From assembly GCA_039808325.1 (NCBI GenBank), contig JBDHSU010000039.1, forward strand, positions 1 through 29,919: a stretch of 29,919 nt of DNA. The letters are read 5' to 3'. The position numbers and the translations under genes were made by a program. Positions within the stretch are counted from its first letter, which is position 1, and each line of letters starts with the position of its first letter. Below, piece after piece: positions 23,722-29,919 of the stretch. This stretch comes from JAFKKS01 sp039808325. Lineage in GTDB: Bacteria > Pseudomonadota > Alphaproteobacteria > Rhizobiales > Xanthobacteraceae. The notes below the pieces were generated by a model that searched no databases, was not told the origin of the DNA, and was given only the letters and a program-made list of their open reading frames with translations.

Positions 23722-24086
23722 ACTTCATCTCCCTCGTGGAACTGCCTTGACAACGTCTCTTCCAGTCCCGCGAGCAGCGCGTCGAAGGCGGCATTTTCAC
23801 GCCGCTCCTCGATCAGACGGCAGCCGTGCGCGACCGTGCGGCGATTGCGTCCGCATACGGCGCCGACCGTCGCCTGACTCCAGCCCAAGGTCGTATGCGC
23901 CAGATACATGACGCATTGGCGCGCCAGCGCGACGGTCGCGGTGCGGCGCGTGGGGGCGCGCAACTCATGCACCGGCACGCCGAAAGCCGCGGCAACAGCC
24001 GCCTCGATCGCGCCGGCGAACGGTTTCTTGAGAGAGGGTTGGGAGCGGACGGGATCGGACGAGGCAAGTGCGCGGAACTGGGGCAT
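23718..24086 (-). CDS. Orphan DnaA domain-IV-like DNA-binding protein
   Basis: A 122-residue protein with a single domain like DnaA domain IV, the DnaA-box-binding helix-turn-helix: AIEAAVAAAFGVPVHELRAP, then TATVALARQCVMYLAHTTLG, WSQATVGAVC, and GRNRRTVAHGCRLIEER. There is no ATPase domain. In true DnaA the recognition helix reads GRDHTTVxHA; here D, H and T are replaced by N, R and R, so classic DnaA-box binding is doubtful. The gene is coupled to DUF6456 by a four-base overlap. A transcription-regulator role is more likely than replication initiation. Confidence 0.8.
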   Translation of the reverse strand: MPQFRALASSDPVRSQPSLKKPFAGAIEAAVAAAFGVPVHELRAPTRRTATVALARQCVMYLAHTTLGWSQATVGAVCGRNRRTVAHGCRLIEERRENAAFDALLAGLEETLSRQFHEGDEV

Positions 24087-24214
24087 GGAGCGGGTGGCTA
24101 CCGTGTTCTTGTGGATTATTTTCCTATCATACGATAGCCCTCGCCCCCGGAGATAACTTTTTACATCCTGTGGGAAATTGGTCCGGCGGCAGCAATCTTA
24201 AGTGGGCGGAAGGC

Positions 24215-24305
24215 GACGGACCGAAGACGCGAACGCCTTTTCGCGCCCGCCGTCGGCGTCTTCCCGTCTCTTCGACACCCGCGTGCCCGCACAAGCGGGC
24301 GCGAC
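24215..24305. repeat. Palindromic intergenic repeat
   Basis: GAAGACGC (24223-24230) pairs with GCGTCTTC (24256-24263), and GCCCGC (24285-24290) with GCGGGC (24295-24300) around ACAA. The block GACGCGAACGCC..CGTCGGCGTCTTCC followed by the GCCCGC-ACAA-GCGGGC hairpin resembles repeats of Bradyrhizobium-type genomes. It lies downstream of mucR and upstream of the DnaA-like gene; the AT-rich stretch at 24110-24175 probably holds the promoter of the latter. Confidence 0.45.
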
Positions 24306-24370
24306 ATGATTATTGGACCACGCCGGTGAAGACCGAGGCGTTCCCGGTCGCGCGAAATGCCCTGTCCGGC

Positions 24371-24790
24371 TTACCGCGAGCGGCGCTTGCGCTGCTGGCC
24401 GAGCCCCATCTGCTTGGCGAGTTCGGATCGCGCGGCGGCGTAGTTCGGCGCCACCATCGGGTAGTCGAGCGGCAGGTTCCACTTCTCCCGATACTGCTCG
24501 GGCGTCATATTGTACTGCGTCCGCAGGTGCCGCTTCAGCGACTTGAACTTCTTGCCGTCCTCGAGACAGACGATGTGGTCGGGCGTGACCGAGCGCTTGA
24601 CCGCGACAGCGGGCTTCAACTGCTCGACGGAGACGTCGGAGTGGCCGCCGCCGATGCGCGTCAGCGCCGCATGCACCTGGCTGATCAATGCCGGAATATC
24701 GTTCGGCGTCACGGCGTTGTTGCTGACATAGGCTGAGACGATATCGGCCGTCAGTTCAATGAAACCATCAATGCTCTCGTTCTCAGCCAT
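24371..24790 (-). CDS. mucR: MucR/Ros-family zinc-finger transcriptional regulator
   Basis: A 139-residue protein of the MucR/Ros family, which regulates exopolysaccharide, motility, cell-cycle and virulence genes in Rhizobiales and acts much like H-NS. The N-terminal half oligomerises (IDGFIELTADIVSAYVSNNA). The zinc-finger-like domain is at 72-107: HIVCLEDGKKFKSLKRHL (C75, D78 in place of the second Cys, H88), then MTPEQYREKWNLP. It ends in a basic tail QQRKRRSR. The ATG at 24790 with AAGGA nine bases upstream is preferred to the in-frame TTG at 24895. The AT-rich tract at 24900-24970 is a plausible self-regulatory target. Most such genomes have several mucR paralogues. Confidence 0.92.
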   Translation of the reverse strand: MAENESIDGFIELTADIVSAYVSNNAVTPNDIPALISQVHAALTRIGGGHSDVSVEQLKPAVAVKRSVTPDHIVCLEDGKKFKSLKRHLRTQYNMTPEQYREKWNLPLDYPMVAPNYAAARSELAKQMGLGQQRKRRSR

Positions 24791-25022
24791 CACAATCGGT
24801 CCTTCGTTTTGAAATGCTCCAAGTGAAAAAACGTGCGCCGACGCTCGATCCCGATCCAAGTGATGGAATGTCGCGGCGACACCGAGATCGCCCAACTAGG
24901 CCCCCTTTACTGCGCATTCATAGTATTGTCGGGAAAATTACGCAAGAAACAGAGATACGCCGTTAAATTTCCGCCCCGAGGCGAGACGAAACGGCGTCTC
25001 CAATACTTAGGAACGCTCGCGA

Positions 25023-25922
25023 TCAGCCGATATCGCGCAGATAAGCCCGCAGCGCCGGGATCGAATCGAAGCGCATGGAGCCTTGCGCCAGCTCCGCCTC
25101 GATGGAGCCGTCCGAGTAGAGCGTGTAGGCCATTCCTTCGATCACGCCCGACTTGAGGACCGTCGGCGCAGCCCGATTGGGGGCCGGCGCCGGGTCCGCA
25201 TGCGAAGGTATTCGCGGTTCCGGCGCGCTTACGCGTGGCGTCGGCCGTTCCGGCTGCGGCACGATGGGAGGCGCGATCGGCGGCGCCGCGTCGCCACGCA
25301 GCGGTGGGACTCGATCGTTCGGGCTCATGCGCGGCCATTCCCGCGCCGGCGGCACGTCGACTTTCGGTTCGGGCGCTTTCGATTCCGGGGACACCCTCGC
25401 GTCCGGCTTCTTGATCTCGGGAAGCGGAGGCTTGACCTCCGGCGCTTGTGGCGGCACCGGCAGTTCCTCCACCGGCTTTTCGAAGAGATCGCGCGTCTTG
25501 TCGACCAGCGAGGGTTCTCCTTTCGCTGGGGGAGCCGCCGATTCCAGTGCGGCGGCGGGAGCGTCCATCGGCGGGACCGCCACGGTCTCTTCGGCGGGCG
25601 CGGCATCCGGCTTGACGCTCGGCGCCGGCACGGAAGCGGGACGCTGCGCGCCGCCACGAGGCCGCGCAGCGATCGGCTCGATCGTCTCTTCGGCCAGGGC
25701 AAGGGACGCAACCGGCTGCCGGTCGAGCAGATCGATCATTCGCCGCAGCCGCGATACGACAGCGCCGAGGCCGATCAAAACAAATCCGCCGACGGCGGCG
25801 ACGGTGCCGGACGTGATCCACGTCGGGCTCAAAGGCATGTCTTGATGCAAGACGCCCATGGCAATCATCGCCCCGCCGGCGGCAGCGCCCGCGACCCCGA
25901 TCAACATCAAAATCATATGCAT
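25023..25922 (-). CDS. Proline-rich membrane protein with conserved-looking C-terminal domain
   Basis: A 299-residue protein with two N-terminal membrane helices (MILMLIGVAGAAAGGAMIAM and TVAAVGGFVLIGLGAVVSRL). A very Pro/Ala-rich, low-complexity stretch of ~160 residues follows (about 85-245), then a compact C-terminal region: LKSGVIEGMAYTLYSDGSIE and MRFDSIPALRAYLRDIG. The last region looks like a small beta-alpha domain that might bind other proteins. I cannot name the family. ATG 25922 starts MHMILMLIG. It lies upstream of mucR on the same strand but 232 bp apart. Confidence 0.7.
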   Translation of the reverse strand: MHMILMLIGVAGAAAGGAMIAMGVLHQDMPLSPTWITSGTVAAVGGFVLIGLGAVVSRLRRMIDLLDRQPVASLALAEETIEPIAARPRGGAQRPASVPAPSVKPDAAPAEETVAVPPMDAPAAALESAAPPAKGEPSLVDKTRDLFEKPVEELPVPPQAPEVKPPLPEIKKPDARVSPESKAPEPKVDVPPAREWPRMSPNDRVPPLRGDAAPPIAPPIVPQPERPTPRVSAPEPRIPSHADPAPAPNRAAPTVLKSGVIEGMAYTLYSDGSIEAELAQGSMRFDSIPALRAYLRDIG

Positions 25923-26094
25923 AAGACGCCCGCCTGCTGCGATAAGCCCGTTCGTCCCCCGACGATCCGCTGCGGACTTACCGTTGCCCCAACGCTAAGC
26001 CCGGCCTATCTAGAAGTCACCCACCCGTTCGGCTGCCATCTGACGGCTAGCCAATTTTGGCCCTGTGCCATTTTTCACGATCCAGGAGGAACTT

Positions 26095-26697
26095 ATGGCT
26101 TTTTCCCTGCCAGACCTGCCCTACTCCCACGATGCGCTCGCGCCGCACATGTCGAAGGAAACCCTCGAGTACCATCATGACAAGCATCACCTAGCTTATG
26201 TCAATAACGGGAACAACTTGCTGAAGGGTACGGAGTGGGAAAACAAGTCTCTCGAAGAGATCGTGAAGGGCTCCTTCGGGAAGAACGCGGGCCTCTTCAA
26301 CAACGCCGCCCAGCATTACAATCACCTCCACTTTTGGAAGTGGATGAAACCGAATGGCGGCGGAGACAAGCTGCCTGGAAAGCTTGAGAAGCAGATCGTC
26401 TCGGACCTCGGCTCCCTCGCCAAGATGAAGGAGGATTTCATCCAAGCCGGCGTGACGCAGTTCGGCTCCGGGTGGTCCTGGCTCGCGGTCAAGGATGGCA
26501 AGATCGTCGTCATGAAGACGCTCAACGGCGAGAACCCGCTGGTCCACGGCGCCAAGCCGATCCTCGGCTGCGACGTATGGGAGCACTCGTACTACATCGA
26601 CTATCGCAACCGCCGCCCCGACTACCTCAAGGCCTTCATGGATAGCCTTGTGAACTGGGACTACGTGGCGGAGATGTACGAGGCGGCGGCGAAGTAA
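26095..26697 (+). CDS. sodB: Superoxide dismutase, Fe type
   Basis: A 200-residue Fe/Mn-family superoxide dismutase, which turns superoxide into peroxide and oxygen in the cytoplasm. Metal ligands are H27 (EYHHDKHH), H77 (QHYNHLHFW), D160 and H164 (CDVWEHSYYIDY). Gln73 in FNNAAQ is in the position used by iron enzymes; manganese enzymes carry the Gln further on, so the Fe form is favoured. The ribosome site AGGAGG is perfect, which suggests strong expression. The codon use has fewer rare codons than its neighbours and a strong terminator follows. The lysine content is higher than in nearby genes. Confidence 0.95.
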   Translation: MAFSLPDLPYSHDALAPHMSKETLEYHHDKHHLAYVNNGNNLLKGTEWENKSLEEIVKGSFGKNAGLFNNAAQHYNHLHFWKWMKPNGGGDKLPGKLEKQIVSDLGSLAKMKEDFIQAGVTQFGSGWSWLAVKDGKIVVMKTLNGENPLVHGAKPILGCDVWEHSYYIDYRNRRPDYLKAFMDSLVNWDYVAEMYEAAAK

Positions 26698-26752
26698 CGG
26701 CCGCCACGCGGGTCGCAACGACATAAGCGGCCTCGCGAGGCCGACGAACCAA

Positions 26753-26785
26753 GGCCCGCGCGCCCCCCCCCGCGCGGGCCTTTTT
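26753..26785 (+). terminator. Rho-independent terminator of sodB
   Basis: A 10-bp perfect stem (26753-26762 GGCCCGCGCG with 26771-26780) closes a loop of eight C residues and is followed by TTTTT (26781-26785). It lies 55 bp after the sodB stop. A homopolymeric C8 loop is unusual. A second palindrome, CGGCCTCGCGAGGCCG, is at 26728-26743, and CCCCTCCG/CGGAGGGG at 26802-26825 may be a repeat relic. Confidence 0.85.
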
Positions 26786-26919
26786 CGTTCCCTCTCTTCG
26801 TCCCCTCCGCCGCTTGCCGGAGGGGAGAACCGCAGTCGCGCTTCGCCAACCGGCGCCTTACGGCCCTACGGATTTCGCCGGCCTCACACGTGAGCGCGGC
26901 GGCATCGAATAGATCGGCT

Positions 26920-27270
26920 TCACCATCCGAGCAGCGCCAGCACCACGATGGCCAGCATCAGGCACCAGCCGAAATGCCGGCCGCGCGTCGCGACCGCGTT
27001 GCCAATCGTCGCGTAGCCATAGACGACGACGGCAAGCGCGATGATGGCCCGGCGCGCGGCATCGGATCCCAGCGCGGGCGCGGCGACGAGCAGGACGCCG
27101 ATCGCGACCCAGTCCACGGTGCTTGCCTGCCAAACGACGCGCAGAAGCCGCCGCGCGCCGCGCGGCGCGATTTGCGCGTTCGGAAAGACGCGCCACTCGG
27201 CGAGCGCCCCATGGATCAGCGCGGCGAGAATGGCCAGCATCCCGGCGGCTTGAACGGCCAGATCGCGCAT
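26920..27270 (-). CDS. Small four-helix membrane protein, TetR-linked
   Basis: A 116-residue protein with about four hydrophobic helices: AAGMLAILAALIHGALAEWRV, DWVAIGVLLVAAPALG, AIIALAVVVYGYATIGNAVA and WCLMLAIVVLALLGW. I recognise no named domain. It resembles in size the small membrane proteins often controlled by a TetR gene, but its role is unknown. A perfect 34-bp palindrome (27272-27305) covers its ribosome site and the region just upstream, which should let a repressor block both transcription and translation start. It is divergent from the EamA gene. Confidence 0.72.
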   Translation of the reverse strand: MRDLAVQAAGMLAILAALIHGALAEWRVFPNAQIAPRGARRLLRVVWQASTVDWVAIGVLLVAAPALGSDAARRAIIALAVVVYGYATIGNAVATRGRHFGWCLMLAIVVLALLGW

Positions 27271-27271
27271 G

Positions 27272-27305
27272 TATCCTCTCCATACATCGATGTATGGAGA
27301 GGATA
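27272..27305. promoter_or_regulatory. Perfect 34-bp palindrome with operator core (ATAC-N6-GTAT)
   Basis: The 17-base arms 27272-27288 and 27289-27305 are exactly complementary. The centre is ATACATCGATGTAT (27282-27295), one of three ATAC-N6-GTAT copies in this locus. It starts two bases before the ATG of the small membrane protein (27270, minus strand) and includes its ribosome site. Confidence 0.7.
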
Positions 27306-27327
27306 GGCATGCCGTCCGGACGCGTCA

Positions 27328-27341
27328 ATACACGACTGTAT
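27328..27341. promoter_or_regulatory. Second ATAC-N6-GTAT operator-like site
   Basis: ATAC at 27328-27331, GTAT at 27338-27341. It is centred 46 bp from the first site and lies about 48 bp before a putative -35 box of the EamA transcript (TTGATC, 27389-27394), so a repressor here could control both divergent genes. Confidence 0.55.
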
Positions 27342-27388
27342 GGTCGTGTCGCAATGCCAGGCGGACACCGCCGGCGCGGCCGCGCCGC

Positions 27389-27418
27389 TTGATCGCCGAC
27401 CGGCCGCGCTGTTAGGTT
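27389..27418 (+). promoter_or_regulatory. Putative promoter of the riboswitch-EamA transcript
   Basis: TTGATC (27389-27394), 18-base spacer, TAGGTT (27413-27418). Transcription would begin near 27425, just before the riboswitch-like leader, which fits. Both boxes are imperfect. Confidence 0.4.
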
Positions 27419-27429
27419 TGCGCGATCGA

Positions 27430-27545
27430 CCGAGTGGCAACTAGGGTTCCGGGCGGCGATGCCGCTGCTGGACCGAGCGTTGCAGAGACCGCGAGCGTTT
27501 CGCGGCTGCACCCAAGGGATAAAAGCCCAGGGGCGGAGACGTCGA
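27430..27545 (+). promoter_or_regulatory. ykkC-family (class I) riboswitch-like leader
   Basis: CTAGGGTTCCG at 27441-27451 is the signature 5' conserved segment of ykkC RNAs; CTGGACCGAG at 27468-27477 matches the second (CTGGTCCGAG); GGGATAAAAGCCC at 27516-27528 matches the third (GGGAYAAAAGCCC). Stem P2 is GCGGC/GCCGC (27453-27457/27461-27465). P3 is TGCAG+CCGCG (27481-27493) with CGCGG+CTGCA (27501-27510). The ykkC family senses guanidine (type 1), ppGpp, PRPP or ADP nucleotides (type 2 variants). The subtype is not certain: GCGTTGCAG replaces the usual GAGA-ACAC stretch and CCCAAGGG replaces ACGGAGGG. A downstream hairpin GCGCC-GAAA-GGCGC (27555-27568) next to the ribosome site may be the switch. 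Confidence 0.85.
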
Positions 27546-27581
27546 GATCAACCGGCGCCGAAAGGCGCGCAAGGGGTCTCA

Positions 27582-28454
27582 ATGACGCTCGCCTCCGTGT
27601 TCCTCGTCGTCCTCGCCTCGTTCGTCCATGCCACCTGGAACCTCCTCGCCAAACGGGCGGCGTCCGTCGGGCCGGTGTTCGTATTCGTCTACAATCTCAT
27701 CGCCTGCGTCGCCTATGCGCCGTGGGTGATCTATCTCGTCGCGCACGGCGCGACGATCACGAGCTGGGTTGCCGCGATTGTCGTTTTACTCAGCGCGATC
27801 ATTCATCTCGCTTACAGCCTGTGCCTGCAGCGCGGCTACCAGTTGGCGGACCTTTCGGTCGTCTATCCGGTGGCGCGCGGCACCGGGCCCATGCTGGCGA
27901 CGGTGGGGGCGATCCTGTTTCTCGGCGAGTCGCCGACGGGACAATCCCTGTCCGGTCTGGCGGCGGTCGTCGTCGGCATCGGCCTGATTGCGACCCAGGG
28001 CGACCTCTCCGCCTTTCGCCGTCCCGGCGGCCAAGCCGGCGTGCGCTGGGGCACGGCGACCGGAGGGCTGATCGCGTCCTATACCGTCGTCGACGCCTAT
28101 GCCGTGAAGGACCTGGGCGTCGCCCCCGTCGTTCTCGACTGGCTGAACAACCTCTTGCGCTTTTTCTTTCTCGCTCCGCTGGTGATCGCCGCGCCGCGCC
28201 GCGCCTGGACCGCGATGCAGGGCTACTGGGTGCTGGCGCTCGGTGTCGGGCTCCTGTCTCCCCTCTCCTATATCTTCGTCCTCATCGCGCTGGACATGGG
28301 CGCACCGCTCAGCGTCGTCGCGCCGATGCGCGAGATGTCGATGATGGTCGGCGCCTTGATGGGCATGGTGATCCTGCGGGAGGATGTCGGACGCTGGCGC
28401 TTGATCGGCTGCGCCATACTCGTCGTGGGCGTGATCCTGTTGTCATCCTCATGA
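27582..28454 (+). CDS. EamA-family (drug/metabolite superfamily) transporter
   Basis: A 290-residue inner-membrane protein with about ten helices in two EamA repeats, one around SFVHATWNLLAKRAASVGPV to GLAAVVVGIGLIATQGDL and the second from GLIASYTVVDAYAVKDLGV to GCAILVVGVILLSSS. It belongs to the DMT superfamily of which the guanidinium exporter Gdx/SugE is also a member, though EamA proteins are larger and carry amino acids, sugars or other metabolites. The ATG at 27582 has AGGGG six bases before it. The ykkC-type leader directly upstream suggests the cargo or the signal relates to guanidine, ppGpp or PRPP; substrate is not known. Confidence 0.87.
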   Translation: MTLASVFLVVLASFVHATWNLLAKRAASVGPVFVFVYNLIACVAYAPWVIYLVAHGATITSWVAAIVVLLSAIIHLAYSLCLQRGYQLADLSVVYPVARGTGPMLATVGAILFLGESPTGQSLSGLAAVVVGIGLIATQGDLSAFRRPGGQAGVRWGTATGGLIASYTVVDAYAVKDLGVAPVVLDWLNNLLRFFFLAPLVIAAPRRAWTAMQGYWVLALGVGLLSPLSYIFVLIALDMGAPLSVVAPMREMSMMVGALMGMVILREDVGRWRLIGCAILVVGVILLSSS

Positions 28455-28486
28455 CACGGGGCGCGGTTCCGACATTGCGTCTCTCA

Positions 28487-28500
28487 ATACAGCACCGTAT
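28487..28500. promoter_or_regulatory. Third ATAC-N6-GTAT operator-like site, upstream of tetR
   Basis: ATAC at 28487-28490, GTAT at 28497-28500, ending 10 bases before the tetR ATG. It matches both sites upstream of the small membrane protein (27282, 27328). The position next to the start codon fits autorepression. Confidence 0.55.
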
Positions 28501-28510
28501 GTGACGCGGC

Positions 28511-29152
28511 ATGGCAAAGCGGCTGACGGCGCAGGATTGGGTCGACTTCGCGCTCCAGACCTTGGCCCGCGACGGCTTCGAGGCGCTAAAGGCGGACGTG
28601 CTGGCACGCAAGCTCGGCGTCTCCCGCGGCAGCTTCTATTGGCACTTCACCGAACTCGCGGACTTCCATGCACGGGTGATCGCGCATTGGCGCCGGACGG
28701 CGACGGACGCGATCATCGCGGACCTCGAAGGAGCGCCTCGCGCGGCGCGCCTCGATATATTGCTGCGGCGGGCCTTCAGCCATAGCGGCGCGCTGGAGTT
28801 GCGCCTGCGCGCCTGGGCCGATCACAACGCGCAGGCGGCCGACGCGTTGCGCGACATCGACCGGCGGCGGTGCGCCTATATCGAACGCATGCTGGCGGAC
28901 GAAGGCGTCGCGCCGGAGATCGCGACCATGCGCGCGCAGATCCTTTATTGGACCTATCTCGGCGCTGCGCTCAGCCGCACCAAACTCCAGGGAACGGCGC
29001 TCAAGCGCATGGTCGAAGAGCTCGGACGCATCGGGCTTGGCAACCCGATTGGCAACCCGATCGGCAGCCCGGTCGCCGGCGCCGCGCGGCTCCGTCCGCG
29101 CCGGCCCCGCGGCAAAGCTGGTGCCAAGGCCGGTGCCAAGGCCCGCGATTAA
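28511..29152 (+). CDS. TetR-family transcriptional regulator
   Basis: A 213-residue regulator. The N-terminal DNA-binding domain is WVDFALQTLARDGFEALKAD then VLARKLGVSRGSFYWHF, the TetR helix-turn-helix with its GxFYWHF signature. The rest (about 60-175) is the helical ligand-binding and dimer domain. The C-terminal ~40 residues are an unusual basic tail: GNPIGNPIGSP, coded by three tandem 12-base repeats (29039-29074), then PRGKAGAKAGAKARD, rich in Lys and Ala. The ATG at 28511 follows a candidate operator with no good ribosome site. It probably represses its own gene and the small membrane protein (see the ATAC-N6-GTAT sites), and perhaps the EamA gene. Confidence 0.9.
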   Translation: MAKRLTAQDWVDFALQTLARDGFEALKADVLARKLGVSRGSFYWHFTELADFHARVIAHWRRTATDAIIADLEGAPRAARLDILLRRAFSHSGALELRLRAWADHNAQAADALRDIDRRRCAYIERMLADEGVAPEIATMRAQILYWTYLGAALSRTKLQGTALKRMVEELGRIGLGNPIGNPIGSPVAGAARLRPRRPRGKAGAKAGAKARD

Positions 29153-29242
29153 GCCTTTTCGCAGTCTCTTCACCAATCCGGGCATAATCTGCCACAATCC
29201 CCCGCCATATCACCGCGGTCCGCCGGGAGCGCCGTTCAAGCC

Positions 29243-29919
29243 ATGAGTTCGCGTGCGTCGTTCGATGCGGCAGATCATGATCTGCCGGATGGGCTGAGCC
29301 TGCGCCCCGCGCTCCTGAAGCGGCATGCGCCGCAAGGCACCGTGCTGCGCCGCCTCGCGCGGGCCCTCGCGACGCCCGACGGCCTTGCGATCCTCACCAT
29401 CGTCGCGCTCGTGGCGGTGGTGTTTGCCACGTTCCGCGACTACGGCCTCGGCTGGGACGACTACACGCACTCGCAAATGGGCGACCTTGTCCTGGCGCTC
29501 TACGGCTCCGGATTTCGCGATCAGCGCGCGTTGTCGTTCGTCAATCTGTATTACTACGGGAGCGGCCCTGACATATTGGCGGCCCTCGCCGCGAAGGTGC
29601 TGCCGTTCGATCTGTTCGAGACGCGCCGCCTCGTCGACGCGCTGATCGGTGTCGTCGGCATCATCGCCGCCTGGCGCATCGCGCGCCGTGTCGCCGGTCC
29701 GCGCGCCGGACTCGTCGCCGCGCTGCTCCTCGCCACCTGCCCGATCTATTTCGGGCATATGTTCATCAACGCCAAGGACGCTCCCTTCGCCGCCGCCATG
29801 ACGGTGCTGCTGCTCGGGATCGTGCGCCTTTTCGAAGAATACCCCAAGCCTTCGCCGACAACGGTGCTGCTGTTCGGTTGCGGGCTCGGCGCGGCGATCG
29901 GCACGCGCGTCATCGCGGT
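29243..29919 (+). CDS. GT-C-like multi-helix membrane protein, probable glycosyltransferase family 39 type (3' partial)
   Basis: Open to the right edge, 225 residues visible and no stop. A 45-residue cytoplasmic N-terminus leads to a helix (GLAILTIVALVAVVFATF), then the periplasmic loop DYGLGWDDYTHSQMGDLVLA, whose acidic residues after the first helix resemble the catalytic loop of GT-C/ArnT-type transferases. More helices follow (VDALIGVVGIIAAWRIARRV, GLVAALLLATCPIYFGHMF, AAMTVLLLGIVRLF). Such enzymes move sugars from polyprenyl carriers onto lipids or proteins. The ATG at 29243 (MSSRASFDAADH) follows GGGAG. It lies 90 bp after tetR and may be a separate unit. Confidence 0.75.
   Translation, partial: MSSRASFDAADHDLPDGLSLRPALLKRHAPQGTVLRRLARALATPDGLAILTIVALVAVVFATFRDYGLGWDDYTHSQMGDLVLALYGSGFRDQRALSFVNLYYYGSGPDILAALAAKVLPFDLFETRRLVDALIGVVGIIAAWRIARRVAGPRAGLVAALLLATCPIYFGHMFINAKDAPFAAAMTVLLLGIVRLFEEYPKPSPTTVLLFGCGLGAAIGTRVIA

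Noticed and set aside
24791..24895. Extended N-terminus of MucR from a TTG start
   Set aside because: MucR homologues begin with MAEN/MSE-type starts; a good ribosome site precedes the ATG at 24790.
25979..26000. CCGTTGCCCCAACG inverted repeat between the proline-rich protein gene and sodB
   Set aside because: Short five-base arms only (CGTTG/CAACG); too weak to call as an operator.
1..29919. tRNA, rRNA, CRISPR array, transposase or integrase, attachment site
   Set aside because: None was seen by eye: no clover-leaf-type TTCGANTC segments at plausible spacing, no regularly spaced direct repeats, no DDE or integrase proteins. A tRNAscan-SE run would settle the tRNA point.

Overview
The window is high-GC DNA (roughly two thirds G+C by eye) from an alphaproteobacterium, most probably a member of the Hyphomicrobiales (Rhizobiales) near the Bradyrhizobium/Xanthobacter group. 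The evidence is the family set (MucR/Ros regulator, DUF2336, DUF1491, DUF5330 and DUF6456 proteins, a DivJ/PleC-type kinase, a LigJ hydratase, a YcgN protein) and several palindromic intergenic repeats of the kind common in those genomes. No tRNA, rRNA, CRISPR array or transposase was seen. This is chromosomal backbone with one phage-derived segment.

Layout. (1) 1-3.7 kb: the end of a collagen-like gene (+), converging on a leftward packaging operon of a small DNA-binding protein, terminase large subunit and HK97-type portal, in the order of gene transfer agent (GTA) genes g1-g2-g3. No protease or capsid gene follows inside the window. (2) 3.9-8.0 kb, rightward: secreted alpha/beta hydrolase, PepSY protein, LigJ-type 4-oxalomesaconate hydratase overlapping a GreA/GreB-type factor, and an MFS carrier. 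(3) 8.0-12.3 kb, leftward: collagen-like lipoprotein, 14-TM MFS drug exporter, YcgN cysteine-cluster protein, FUSC membrane protein. (4) 12.7-16.1 kb, rightward: penicillin-binding protein 1A, then the translationally coupled DUF1214/DUF1254 pair. (5) 16.1-21.8 kb: a lipoprotein and a small protein (leftward), DUF2336 (rightward), then leftward DUF1491, a peptidoglycan-binding membrane protein and a PAS sensor kinase. (6) 22.1-25.9 kb: DUF5330 and SufE (rightward), a coupled pair of an orphan DnaA-domain-IV protein and DUF6456 (leftward), MucR, and a proline-rich membrane protein. (7) 26.1 kb to the end: Fe-type superoxide dismutase with a strong terminator, a small four-helix membrane protein, an EamA transporter, a TetR regulator and the start of a GT-C-like membrane protein.

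The most notable non-coding element is a ykkC-family (class I) riboswitch-like leader at about 27.43-27.55 kb, directly upstream of the EamA transporter. In the same locus three copies of ATAC-N6-GTAT occur: two upstream of the small membrane protein, one of them at the centre of a perfect 34-bp palindrome, and one just before the tetR start. This suggests a TetR-controlled, ligand-sensing export locus. Other signals: CtrA-like boxes upstream of the sensor kinase and the DUF2336 gene, a perfect 18-bp palindrome between the kinase and DUF5330, a leader hairpin in front of the packaging operon, and a 124-bp inverted-repeat element between terL and portal.
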